Assembly (NCBI RefSeq): GCF_000722545.1
Contig: NZ_JNVM01000021.1
Span: forward strand, 168,145-232,144
Length of the DNA stretch: 64,000 nt
Reading direction: 5' to 3'
Source: Paenibacillus tyrphae
GTDB taxonomy: Bacteria; Bacillota; Bacilli; Paenibacillales; NBRC-103111
The stretch's first letter is position 1, and every line of letters begins with the position of its first letter. The notes under the pieces were generated by a model. The model had not been told where the DNA came from. It saw nothing but the letters and a program-made list of their open reading frames with translations, and ran no database searches. Of the stretch, positions 52,424 to 60,321 are shown in pieces. A program made the position numbers and the translations under genes.

Positions 52424-52816
52424 ATGAAAAAGAAGCTGCTCATAGTTGACGATCAAAACGGCATCCGCATCCTGTTGATGGAGGTTTTCAGCAGTGAAGG
52501 CTACGAAACCTATCAGGCTTCCAACGGCAAACTCGCACTCGAGATTGTAAGAAACGTATCGCCCGATCTGGTTTTGCTCGATATGAAGATACCGGGCATG
52601 GACGGTCTCGATATCCTCAAGCACATTAAAAGCATTGATGCGTCGATCAAAGTCATCATGATGACGGCATACGGAGAGCTGGACATGATCAAGGAAGCGA
52701 CCGATCTCGGCGCGATCATGCACTTCACGAAGCCGTTCGACATCGACGAGCTGCGCCAAGCCGTCAACCAGCAGTTGCGAACTCCTAACAATAACTCTTA
52801 CGCCGTAGGATCCTGA
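52424..52816 (+). CDS. spo0F: Sporulation phosphorelay response regulator Spo0F
   Basis: 130 residues, a single receiver domain with no output. LLIVDDQNGIRILLMEVF holds the acidic pair, DLVLLDMKIPGMDG the phosphoacceptor Asp53, and MMTAYGELDMIKE and FTKPFDIDEL the conserved Thr and Lys. It receives phosphate from sporulation kinases and passes it to Spo0B. ATG at 52424 follows AGGAGG. Placed between pyrG and fbaA exactly as in B. subtilis. Confidence 0.95.
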   Translation: MKKKLLIVDDQNGIRILLMEVFSSEGYETYQASNGKLALEIVRNVSPDLVLLDMKIPGMDGLDILKHIKSIDASIKVIMMTAYGELDMIKEATDLGAIMHFTKPFDIDELRQAVNQQLRTPNNNSYAVGS

Positions 52817-52833
52817 TGAGGGTCCTCTTTTTT
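52807..52833 (+). terminator. Intrinsic terminator of spo0F
   Basis: AGGATCC at 52807-52813 pairs with GGGTCCT at 52820-52826 (one G-U pair), followed by a T-run. The stem starts inside the last codons of spo0F. Confidence 0.75.
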
Positions 52834-52884
52834 CTTGAGCGTTTCTTGGAGTCTCTCGTCTTGGGCAGGGTGTGCGATAGATTA

Positions 52885-52913
52885 TTAACGTTTGTCGCGA
52901 TCTATGATATAAT
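52885..52913 (+). promoter_or_regulatory. Probable promoter of fbaA
   Basis: TATAAT at 52908-52913 with TTAACG at 52885-52890, spacer 17, lies 74 bases before the fbaA start. The -35 is weak. Confidence 0.5.
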
Positions 52914-52986
52914 GGGCCAGTATGACAAAAGAGTACAGACAAGCACTCTGGCACGGTCATTAACGACATAGGAGGAGAGAACCACC

Positions 52987-53841
52987 ATGCCACTCGTTTC
53001 GATGAACGAATTTTTGCCTAAAGCAAAAGCGAACAAGTATGCAGTAGGTCAGTTCAATATGAATAACTTGGAATTTGCCCAAGCCATTACGGAAGCGGCG
53101 GAAGAATTGAAATCCCCGTTTATTTTTGGCGTATCCGAAGGCGCGCTGAAGTATATGGGCATCGAATTTACGGTAGCGATCGCGGAAGCGGCCGCTAAGA
53201 AATCCGGTCTTCCGATCGCCCTGCATCTTGACCATGGCAGCAGCTTCGAAGTCGCGATGAAATGTATCCGCGCAGGCTTCAGCTCCGTCATGTTCGACGG
53301 CTCGCATTATTCCTTTGAAGAAAATATCCGTCTGACGAAAGAGGTCGTGAAAACTGCGCATGCGATGGGCGTATCCGTCGAAGGCGAGCTTGGAACGATC
53401 GGCGGCGTGGAAGACGACATTAGCGTAGATGAGTCCGCTGCCAACCTGGCGAAACCGGAAGAAGCGATCCGCTTCTACGAAGAGACAGGCGTCGACTGCT
53501 TGGCGATTGCCGTAGGTACGGCACACGGCATGTATGCCGGCGAACCAAACATCCATTTCGATATTATCGAGAAGGTATCAAAAGCGATTCCGGTTCCGGT
53601 CGTATTGCACGGCGGCTCCGGCGTTCCGGACGAAATGATCCGCAAGTCCATCGAAGCCGGCGTAGGCAAAATCAACGTGAACACCGAGAATCAAGTGGCT
53701 TGTACGCAAACGATCCGCGAAGTTCTTAATAAAGACGCGAAAGTGTACGATCCTCGCAAATACCTCACTCCTGCCCGCAAAGCCATGGTTGAAGTGGTAA
53801 AATCGAAAATCCAGCTGTTCGGAAGCGCCAACCAAGCTTAA
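52987..53841 (+). CDS. fbaA: Fructose-bisphosphate aldolase, class II
   Basis: 284 residues. The zinc site is built by PIALHLDHGSSFEVAMKCI near 78-96 and the later GTAHGMY and VLHGGSGVPDEMI; SVEGELGTIGG is also typical. It splits fructose 1,6-bisphosphate in glycolysis and runs in reverse in gluconeogenesis. ATG at 52987 follows AGGAGGAG. Follows spo0F as in B. subtilis, but tal does not come next. Confidence 0.96.
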   Translation: MPLVSMNEFLPKAKANKYAVGQFNMNNLEFAQAITEAAEELKSPFIFGVSEGALKYMGIEFTVAIAEAAAKKSGLPIALHLDHGSSFEVAMKCIRAGFSSVMFDGSHYSFEENIRLTKEVVKTAHAMGVSVEGELGTIGGVEDDISVDESAANLAKPEEAIRFYEETGVDCLAIAVGTAHGMYAGEPNIHFDIIEKVSKAIPVPVVLHGGSGVPDEMIRKSIEAGVGKINVNTENQVACTQTIREVLNKDAKVYDPRKYLTPARKAMVEVVKSKIQLFGSANQA

Positions 53842-53852
53842 TCGACCACAGC

Positions 53853-53893
53853 GGGAAATACACCGGATTTCGGTGTATTTCCCTCTCTTCTTT
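53853..53893 (+). terminator. Intrinsic terminator of fbaA
   Basis: A 13-bp stem GGGAAATACACCG / CGGTGTATTTCCC with a GATTT loop, followed by a T-rich stretch. Confidence 0.85.
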
Positions 53894-53981
53894 TGTAAAC
53901 GTAGGCACGGAACCCAACTTAGACGAGTTTGCACCTGACTGGTAATGCGTTAAAGCAGTGAAGTGGGAGGAAGAACAACGA

Positions 53982-55235
53982 ATGGAGAAATTGATGATCG
54001 CCGGTGGGCGCCCGCTGCGGGGAACGGTTCAAATCAGCGGGGCCAAGAATAGCGCGATTGCGCTTATACCGGCCGCCATTTTATCGGAAACGGCAGTTAC
54101 GCTCGATAATTTGCCTATCCTTAGCGACGTGGCGATTTATACCGAGCTGCTGCAGGAACTCGGCGCATCGGTAGAATGGAGCAAGGATCAGATGATGATC
54201 GATCCGAGCCGGCTGTTATCCCGGCCGATGCCTAACGGGAACGTGAAGAAGCTTAGAGCTTCCTATTATTTGATGGGGGCCTTGCTCGGGCGTTTCGGCG
54301 AGGCGACAATAGGTTTGCCTGGCGGCTGCAATTTCGAACCGCGGCCGATCGATCAGCATATCAAAGGTTTTGAGGCATTGGGGGCACGAATTACGAACGA
54401 AAACGGCGCCCTGCACATCCAGGCGAAAGAATTGCGCGGAGCAAAAATCTATCTGGACGTCGTCAGCGTAGGGGCGACGATTAACATCATGCTGGCGGCC
54501 TCGCGGGCCAAAGGCGTCACGACTATTGAAAATGCGGCAAAAGAGCCTGAAATTATAGATGTAGCTACACTTTTGAACTCCATGGGCGCCAAAATCAAAG
54601 GCGCAGGAACCGAAACGATTCGAATCGAGGGCGTCGATGCGCTGCACGGCTGCCGTCATTCGATCATTCCGGACCGCATTCAAGCAGGTACTTACATGAT
54701 TGCCGCAGCGGCAACGCGCGGTGACGTCATTGTCGATAATGTTATCCCGAAACATATGGAAGCCTTAACAGCCAAGCTGCAGGAAATGGGCGTACATATT
54801 TACGAAATGGACGAATCGATCCGTGTGGTCGGGCAGCCGGAATACGAAAGTGTGGACGTGAAAGCGCTCGTATATCCCGGGTTTGCGACCGACTTGCAGT
54901 CTCCGATGAGCAGTCTGCTTACGCAGACGCGCGGAGTCAGCATTTTGAGCGACTATGTGTACAGCAACCGGTTCAAGCATGTCCCGGAGCTCATGCGTAT
55001 GGGGGCCAAGATCAAAGTGGAAGGCCGATCCGCCGTCATCGAAGGCAGTCAGCTAAGCGCGGCCAAGGTTAAAGCGACCGATCTTCGCGCAGGTGCATCG
55101 CTGGTTATTGCCGGATTGACGGTCGAGGGCGGCGTTACGGAAATTACAGGCGTTGAATATATCGACAGAGGCTACGATCATCTGGTAACCAATCTATCGA
55201 ATTTAGGAGCGGAAGTTTGGCGGCAGAATGACTAA
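53982..55235 (+). CDS. murA: UDP-N-acetylglucosamine 1-carboxyvinyltransferase
   Basis: 417 residues. GTVQISGAKNSAIALIPAAIL is the N-terminal signature, and the active-site Cys is in GLPGGCNFEPRPIDQHIKGF near residue 115. It adds enolpyruvate to UDP-GlcNAc, the first committed step of peptidoglycan synthesis, and is the fosfomycin target; the Cys is retained. This is the second-copy type (MurAB/MurZ) by position next to rho. ATG at 53982 follows GGGAGGAAG. Confidence 0.95.
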   Translation: MEKLMIAGGRPLRGTVQISGAKNSAIALIPAAILSETAVTLDNLPILSDVAIYTELLQELGASVEWSKDQMMIDPSRLLSRPMPNGNVKKLRASYYLMGALLGRFGEATIGLPGGCNFEPRPIDQHIKGFEALGARITNENGALHIQAKELRGAKIYLDVVSVGATINIMLAASRAKGVTTIENAAKEPEIIDVATLLNSMGAKIKGAGTETIRIEGVDALHGCRHSIIPDRIQAGTYMIAAAATRGDVIVDNVIPKHMEALTAKLQEMGVHIYEMDESIRVVGQPEYESVDVKALVYPGFATDLQSPMSSLLTQTRGVSILSDYVYSNRFKHVPELMRMGAKIKVEGRSAVIEGSQLSAAKVKATDLRAGASLVIAGLTVEGGVTEITGVEYIDRGYDHLVTNLSNLGAEVWRQND

Positions 55236-55323
55236 GAACGGTATAGATTGTTCCGAAATTGGGTAAGGCTAGAGTATATTTTGCACTGGCTAGAAAAATT
55301 AATAGTTTGGTGGTTGAAAATTT

Positions 55324-56631
55324 ATGGATATGCATCTCGCTCAGCTTGAAGCGCTTAAGCTCACAGAGCTTTACAAGCTGGCTAAAAAACATCAAATCCC
55401 GTACTACGGCCAAATGAAGAAGAAGGAACTTATTTTTGCCATTCTACGCGCACAGGCCGAACAAAGCGGCTTGATGTTCATGGAGGGCGTGCTCGATGTC
55501 CTGCCGGAGGGCTTCGGTTTTCTGCGGCCGATCAACTATTTGCCGAGCTCGGAGGATATTTACATCTCCGCTTCGCAGATTCGCAGATTCGATCTGCGTT
55601 CCGGCGACGTCGTATCCGGCAAATGTCGGCCTCCCAAGGAGAACGAACGTTACTTCGGGCTGCTGCACGTGGAAGCCGTCAACGGCGAAGACCCGGATAC
55701 GGCCTCGGAACGGCTGCACTTCGCAGCGCTTACTCCTCTTTATCCGCAAAGGAAACTGGGTCTGGAAACCTCTCCTACGAAACTGTCCACCCGTTTGATG
55801 GATCTTCTGGCTCCTGTAGGCTTTGGCCAACGCGGCTTGATCGTAGCCCCGCCGAAAGCGGGAAAAACGCTGCTGCTCAAGGAAATCGCCAACAGCATCT
55901 CGACCAATCACCCGGATGTCAAGCTGTTCGTTCTCTTGATCGACGAACGCCCGGAGGAGGTTACCGACATGCAGCGCTCCGTCAACGGGGAAGTGATCGC
56001 TTCCACCTTCGACGAGGTGCCGGAAAATCATATCAAGGTCGCTGAGCTTGTGCTGGAACGCGCACAGCGGCTTGTGGAGCATAAGAAGGACGTCGTTATT
56101 TTGCTGGACAGCATTACGCGTCTGGCGCGGGCTTACAACCTCGTCGTACCGCCGACGGGCCGGACGCTGTCCGGGGGTATCGATCCCGGGGCCTTCCATC
56201 GGCCGAAACGTTTCTTCGGTGCTGCGCGCAATATCGAAGAAGGCGGCAGCCTGACGATTCTCGCGACAGCCTTGATCGAAACCGGCTCGCGGATGGACGA
56301 CGTCATTTATGAAGAGTTTAAAGGAACCGGGAACCTGGAGCTGCATCTGGACCGCAAGCTGGCGGAACGCCGCATTTTCCCGGCTATCGATATCCGCCGC
56401 TCGGGTACGCGCCGCGAAGAAATGCTCCTGACGAAAGAAGAGCTCGACAAGGTATGGGCGATCCGCAAAGGAATGAACGATTCGCACGATTACATCGATG
56501 CGTTCCTCAAAAAATTCGCCGAGACGAAAACGAACCAAGAGTTTCTGGATACCCTCGATCCGAACGGCGGCAGCCCGCAATCGGGCGGCAGCGGTGGCAC
56601 ATCCCGTCGGGTCAAGCACTCCGTCTCGTAG
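55324..56631 (+). CDS. rho: Transcription termination factor Rho
   Basis: 435 residues. An N-terminal helical domain (LEALKLTELYKLAKKHQIPY), an RNA-binding cold-shock domain (EGFGFLRPINYLPSSEDIYIS), then the ring ATPase with IVAPPKAGKTLLLKEIA (Walker A, about 182), VLLIDERPEEVTDM and VILLDSITRLARAYN. The C-terminal tail is a Gly/Ser-rich extension. ATG at 55324 follows GGTGG. It follows murA directly; glpX is missing from between. Confidence 0.97.
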   Translation: MDMHLAQLEALKLTELYKLAKKHQIPYYGQMKKKELIFAILRAQAEQSGLMFMEGVLDVLPEGFGFLRPINYLPSSEDIYISASQIRRFDLRSGDVVSGKCRPPKENERYFGLLHVEAVNGEDPDTASERLHFAALTPLYPQRKLGLETSPTKLSTRLMDLLAPVGFGQRGLIVAPPKAGKTLLLKEIANSISTNHPDVKLFVLLIDERPEEVTDMQRSVNGEVIASTFDEVPENHIKVAELVLERAQRLVEHKKDVVILLDSITRLARAYNLVVPPTGRTLSGGIDPGAFHRPKRFFGAARNIEEGGSLTILATALIETGSRMDDVIYEEFKGTGNLELHLDRKLAERRIFPAIDIRRSGTRREEMLLTKEELDKVWAIRKGMNDSHDYIDAFLKKFAETKTNQEFLDTLDPNGGSPQSGGSGGTSRRVKHSVS

Positions 56632-56643
56632 AAGGAGGACCTT

Positions 56644-57921
56644 ATGAATCTGGTTTATGCGGACCGTGACGGCAACCTATTCGACCATCCAGAATACACG
56701 GGCCTTGGCCGCAGTGGCGAGCTGGTAACGGAAATGATGGAAAACGAGCTAATTCCACTGCCTGAAGGAGCCACTCTCGTCAGCTTGCCGGATACGCGGC
56801 CGATCGGCGTTCATAAGCGGACGGGCGAAATGAAGGTCGTGCCGGGGGACTTCTCCGCGGTCGGAGCCTTGCTGCCGCAGAGCTTTACCCGCCTGCTGCT
56901 GCCGGGTTACGTGAAGGCTGATCAATCCAAAGTGCTGCCTTTGTTCGGTTATACGGCGGTCGTATGGAAAGACGGCGGCTTCTACGTCGCAGCCGAGGCT
57001 TGCGACGATCCGGAGCGCTGGAACCCGCGCAACTGCGATCCCGACGAATTGGAGCTAGGAGTAAAACGGATTCTTGGAGATTACAAGGACAACCGGCTGT
57101 TTCAGCATTTGTCCAATTGTGCCCTTGGATACGAGTGCCTGACGGCTTCCAATACGTTTTTGAACCGTTGGGAAGGAGCTGTTCCGGTCTCGTTCTCCTG
57201 TAATGCAGGCTGCTTCGGCTGCATCTCCGAGCAGCCGGATGATAGCGGGTTTCCGGCGCCGCAGACCCGGATGAACTTCAAGCCCTCGACGGAAGAAGTC
57301 GTGCAGGTCATGCTGGAGCACCTGAAGACGCCGGAGAGCATTATCAGCTTCGGGCAGGGCTGCGAAGGCGAGCCGTCCACCCAAGCCAAGACGATCATCG
57401 AAGCGATCCGCGAAGTGCGGAGCCGTACGGATCTGGGCTTTATTAATATCAATACGAATGCCGGCTTAACCGATCATATCCGCGGCATCGTGGACGCCGG
57501 ACTCGATCTGATGCGCGTCAGCACGATCAGCGCGTTGGACGATCATTACAACGCCTATTACAAGCCGCGCGGCTATACGCTGCGCAATGTCGAGAAATCG
57601 CTGCGCTACGCCGCTGACAAAGGGGTTGCCACGTCGATCAACTATCTTATTTTCCCCGGGGTTACCGACCGGGAGGAAGAGATCGAAGCGATGATCGAAT
57701 TCGCCCGCCGAACCGATCTGAAGCTGATCCAGCTGCGTAACCTGAACATCGACCCGGAGAGTTATTTGAGCCTTATTCCTGAGGCCCGGGGCGAACGATA
57801 CGGCATGAAGCAGATGCTGGAAATTTTCCGCGAGGAGCTGCCGGATGTCGTGCTTGGTTCGTATACGCACATTCCGGACGAGCTGGCGGAACGGCGCAAG
57901 AAACAGTTGCAGCGCGGCTAA
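56644..57921 (+). CDS. Radical SAM protein, function unknown
   Basis: 425 residues. The cluster-binding motif is CNAGCFGC near 186-193, followed by EEVVQVMLEHLKTPESIISF and a barrel with GQGCEGEPS and LGFININTNAGLTDHI. An N-terminal extension of about 180 residues before the motif (LVYADRDGNLFDHPEYTGLG) is unlike common families. ATG at 56644 follows GAAGGAGG, only 12 bases after rho, so it is cotranscribed with rho. It ends before the rpmE promoter. I do not recognise a substrate. Confidence 0.85.
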   Translation: MNLVYADRDGNLFDHPEYTGLGRSGELVTEMMENELIPLPEGATLVSLPDTRPIGVHKRTGEMKVVPGDFSAVGALLPQSFTRLLLPGYVKADQSKVLPLFGYTAVVWKDGGFYVAAEACDDPERWNPRNCDPDELELGVKRILGDYKDNRLFQHLSNCALGYECLTASNTFLNRWEGAVPVSFSCNAGCFGCISEQPDDSGFPAPQTRMNFKPSTEEVVQVMLEHLKTPESIISFGQGCEGEPSTQAKTIIEAIREVRSRTDLGFININTNAGLTDHIRGIVDAGLDLMRVSTISALDDHYNAYYKPRGYTLRNVEKSLRYAADKGVATSINYLIFPGVTDREEEIEAMIEFARRTDLKLIQLRNLNIDPESYLSLIPEARGERYGMKQMLEIFREELPDVVLGSYTHIPDELAERRKKQLQRG

Positions 57922-57936
57922 CGGACGTGTTATAAT
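57907..57936 (+). promoter_or_regulatory. Promoter of rpmE
   Basis: TTGCAG at 57907-57912 and TATAAT at 57931-57936 with an 18-base spacer, overlapping the end of the radical SAM gene, 68 bases before the rpmE start. Confidence 0.6.
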
Positions 57937-58004
57937 TGCTCATGTGTGTTTAAATGATAACTCTGATTCACATGGTGTTTCAGGGCAAAAGAGGTGAAAG
58001 GGCA

Positions 58005-58202
58005 ATGAAAACAGCGATTCATCCGACTTATCATCAAACGACGGTTACTTGCGCATGCGGTAACACGTTTGAAACGGGATCCATTAAGCAAAATCTTCGT
58101 GTAGAGATTTGCTCCGCTTGCCACCCGTTCTTTACCGGGAAGCAAAAATTTGTGGATGCCGGCGGTCGCGTCGATAAATTCAAAAAGAAATATGGCATGT
58201 AA
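58005..58202 (+). CDS. rpmE: Ribosomal protein L31, zinc-containing form
   Basis: 65 residues. MKTAIHPTYHQTTVTCACG has Cys16 and Cys18, and VEICSACHPFFTGKQ has Cys36 and Cys39: this is the C+ zinc form, usually made when zinc is sufficient. ATG at 58005 follows GAGGTGAAAGG. The gene has its own promoter at 57907-57936 and a structured downstream region. Confidence 0.95.
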   Translation: MKTAIHPTYHQTTVTCACGNTFETGSIKQNLRVEICSACHPFFTGKQKFVDAGGRVDKFKKKYGM

Positions 58203-58233
58203 TTTGTTGCCAGTAGCATAACGGCATAAGCGC

Positions 58234-58286
58234 GCCTCCTGTGGCTATCCTAAGATCATCCGATCTTAGAGCTGCAGGAGGTGTTT
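58234..58286 (+). terminator. Long hairpin after rpmE that overlaps the next ribosome site
   Basis: GCCTCCTG at 58234-58241 pairs with CAGGAGGT at 58275-58282, with GCT/AGC and an 8-bp CTAAGATC/GATCTTAG inner stem around ATCC. It is followed by TGTTTTC. The hairpin buries the AGGAGG of the lipoprotein gene, so it may both terminate rpmE and hold down lipoprotein translation. Confidence 0.65.
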
Positions 58287-58290
58287 TCAT

Positions 58291-58680
58291 TTGTTAAGAT
58301 CGCTTGCCGTTCTGCTGAGCGCAGCTTTGGCGTTGTCCGGGATTGCGGCGTGCCAGCAGCAAAAGTTTACCAAAAACTCCGCGACGCATACCCGGGACGG
58401 CGCGCTCGGGATTACCGAGACGAACCCGAATATGCCGCTTAGTGCCAGCTTTCGAACATATCCCGATGATCTGCGCGTCATGCAGAATGCGATTAGCCAG
58501 AGGTTTCCGAACGTCAGCATCACGAGCATCAGCTTGAACGGGCCGACCGCTTACGTTCGTTTGAATGCTCCCGCCCATACCTCGCCGGAAGAAATCGAAC
58601 GGATCCGGCAGGGGGCTGCCGAAGCTTTGGCTTTCGCCGCGCCGAGATATAATGCTAACGTTACCGTTACTGCTAAATAA
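58291..58680 (+). CDS. Small putative lipoprotein
   Basis: 129 residues with a TTG start at 58291, seven bases after AGGAGGTG. The N-terminus LRSLAVLLSAALALSGIAACQ is a lipoprotein signal with lipobox IAAC, so it should be anchored outside the membrane. The rest has YPDDLRVMQNAISQRFPNVS, then SPEEIERIRQGAAEALAF, and a beta end; it resembles YhcN/YlaJ-type sporulation lipoproteins only in general shape. Function unknown. Confidence 0.7.
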   Translation: MLRSLAVLLSAALALSGIAACQQQKFTKNSATHTRDGALGITETNPNMPLSASFRTYPDDLRVMQNAISQRFPNVSITSISLNGPTAYVRLNAPAHTSPEEIERIRQGAAEALAFAAPRYNANVTVTAK

Positions 58681-58690
58681 CCCCTTGAGG

Positions 58691-58719
58691 TTGCTATTTG
58701 GACACGAATCGACTATACT
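58691..58719 (+). promoter_or_regulatory. Promoter of the SRP RNA gene
   Basis: TTGCTA at 58691-58696 and TATACT at 58714-58719 with a 17-base spacer, seven bases before the expected RNA start. Confidence 0.6.
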
Positions 58720-58725
58720 TATCTA

Positions 58726-58992
58726 TGCCGTGCTAGACGGGGAGGTAGCGGTGCCCTGTAACCCGCAATCCGCTGTAGCGGGGTCGAACGCCTATTCGCG
58801 GTATTGCGATGTAAGGTTTGGGTTTTAAAGTTGGTGTTGAGAGTCGGGTCCTCCGCAATGGATGCCTGTGAATTTGGTCAGGTCCGGAAGGAAGCAGCCA
58901 TAAGCAGGATGTTTCATGTGCCGGAGGGTGGCCTAACTTGAGCTGACGATAAAAATTCCACTTGGATCGTAATATCAAGGTAGGTGCGCGGT
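58726..58992 (+). ncRNA. ffs: Signal recognition particle RNA, Bacillus long type
   Basis: The S domain is unmistakable: GGTCAGGTCCGGAAGGAAGC followed by AGCC at about 58878-58901, the SRP54-binding hairpin. The 5' part GACGGGGAGGTAGCGGTGCC and CCTGTAACCCGCAATCCGC is the Alu domain found in bacilli, and GCCGGAGGGTGGCC lies after the S domain. The total of about 267 bases fits the 271-base B. subtilis scRNA. It scaffolds Ffh for membrane protein targeting. Ends are estimated from CCGTGC / GCGCGG pairing. Confidence 0.9.
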
Positions 58993-59013
58993 TTCCTTCA
59001 TAACAAAAACAAT

Positions 59014-59062
59014 AACACCAAGATCATGAGCTGTAAAAGCTTGTCGAACTTGGTGTTTTTTT
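59014..59062 (+). terminator. Intrinsic terminator of the SRP RNA gene
   Basis: AACACCAAG at 59014-59022 pairs with CTTGGTGTT at 59049-59057, running into seven T. The loop contains a TTGTCGAA motif at 59041-59048. Confidence 0.8.
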
Positions 59063-59072
59063 GTATTTGACA

Positions 59073-59101
59073 GAAGGAAAATGAAAAAATTAGGAGAATT
59101 G
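59073..59101 (+). promoter_or_regulatory. Sigma-H promoter of the sporulation kinase gene
   Basis: GAAGGAAAA at 59073-59081 is a full match to RNAGGAWWW. GGAGAATTG at 59093-59101 matches RNNGAATWW except the last base. The spacer is 11 bases. A 0A-box core TTGTCGAA lies 25 bases upstream. Confidence 0.7.
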
Positions 59102-59187
59102 TATACTAAAGTTAACCAGGCTAAGTAAACCATAATCATACACCCATTGCGCTCGGCTATCCGCTGATTAATGGGGGGAGGAAGACG

Positions 59188-60249
59188 ATGCGGCACGAAC
59201 TGACCTTGCTTCAACGCTTTGCCGGCATATTCCTTCGGGACGTGAATCTCGGAGTGATGCTGATCAATACCGAATTTGAGCTGATCGATATCAGTGACAT
59301 GGCTTGCCGCGTGCTGGGGTTAGAAAGAGAAAAGGTACTCCATCAATCGCTGGATTCCATTTTTGCCGATTTGCCTGCCGAGCATTGGCTGGTGCAGCGG
59401 AGTATATTGGACGGGATGGTCGTACGCAACCATGCCTTGTCTTGGACCAATAACCAGGAGCGATACGAGCTGCTGGTCGATTCCAGTGTGCTTCGGGATG
59501 AAGAAGAGCGGATCGTCGGCGCTTATCTTATTTTCAAGGACGTCACCAACCTGCGTTCCCTGGAGGAACAGGTGCAGCGCAGCGACCGTCTGGCGATGAT
59601 CGGCCAAATCGCTGCAGGCACGGCCCATGAAATCCGCAACCCGCTCACGTCGATCAAGGGCTTTTTGCAAGTACTGCGCAAAACCTTTCAAGAGCAGGGT
59701 ATGGAACGTGAAGACGGGTACACCGTGGTGATGCTGAAAGAAATCAATCGGATCAACGAGCTGGTCAACGAATTTTTGCTGCTCGGCAAGCCGAAGAACG
59801 TTACATACGATGAAGTGGACATCTCCGAAGTGCTGCGGGACATTTTGCCTATTATCAATAACGAAGCGATCCTGCACCGGGTCGTTGTTCAATATGAGTC
59901 GCACTACGGATTGCCGCATGTGGTCGCGGACCGTGAGATGCTGAAGCAGGTGTTTCTCAATATAAGCAAAAATGGAATCGAAGCGATGGGAGAAGGGGGT
60001 ATCTTGACGGTAAGCGAGAAAGTCGATTTGGAGGAACGCTTGGTCAATATCGAAATTCATGATACCGGTCCGGGCATCCCTGCCTATGTAATTGATAAAA
60101 TTTTCGATCCGTTCTTTACGACCAAAGCAGAAGGAACAGGATTGGGCCTGTCAGTCTGCCAGCGGATCATTCAGGATATCGGAGGGCATATCCGGGTATC
60201 GTCCAAAGGGTACGGCACGACGTTCACCGTGAGCATTCCGTTTCCTTAA
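59188..60249 (+). CDS. Soluble PAS-domain histidine kinase, sporulation-kinase type
   Basis: 353 residues without membrane helices. A PAS domain (about 15-125, with GVMLINTEFELIDISDMACRVLG and VGAYLIFKDVTNLR) precedes HisKA with His147 in IAAGTAHEIRNPLTSIKGFL, the motif shared by B. subtilis KinA-E, and an ATPase domain (HDTGPGIP, GTGLGLSVC). It probably phosphorylates Spo0F, encoded 7 kb upstream. ATG at 59188 follows GGGGGGAGG. It sits between ffs and dnaX, where B. subtilis has no such gene. Confidence 0.88.
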   Translation: MRHELTLLQRFAGIFLRDVNLGVMLINTEFELIDISDMACRVLGLEREKVLHQSLDSIFADLPAEHWLVQRSILDGMVVRNHALSWTNNQERYELLVDSSVLRDEEERIVGAYLIFKDVTNLRSLEEQVQRSDRLAMIGQIAAGTAHEIRNPLTSIKGFLQVLRKTFQEQGMEREDGYTVVMLKEINRINELVNEFLLLGKPKNVTYDEVDISEVLRDILPIINNEAILHRVVVQYESHYGLPHVVADREMLKQVFLNISKNGIEAMGEGGILTVSEKVDLEERLVNIEIHDTGPGIPAYVIDKIFDPFFTTKAEGTGLGLSVCQRIIQDIGGHIRVSSKGYGTTFTVSIPFP

Positions 60250-60261
60250 AAGCGGTGCGGC

Positions 60262-60290
60262 TTCAATCCTCCCTCCAAGTGTAGTATAAT
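60262..60290 (+). promoter_or_regulatory. Probable promoter of dnaX
   Basis: TTCAAT at 60262-60267 and TATAAT at 60285-60290, spacer 17, lie 32 bases before the dnaX start. Confidence 0.5.
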
Positions 60291-60321
60291 AGACGACAAA
60301 CAATCATTTGGAGAGGGCAAG

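Noticed and set aside
55444..56619. A 391-codon open frame antisense to rho
   Set aside because: rho is fully conserved on the plus strand; this frame is a codon-bias shadow.
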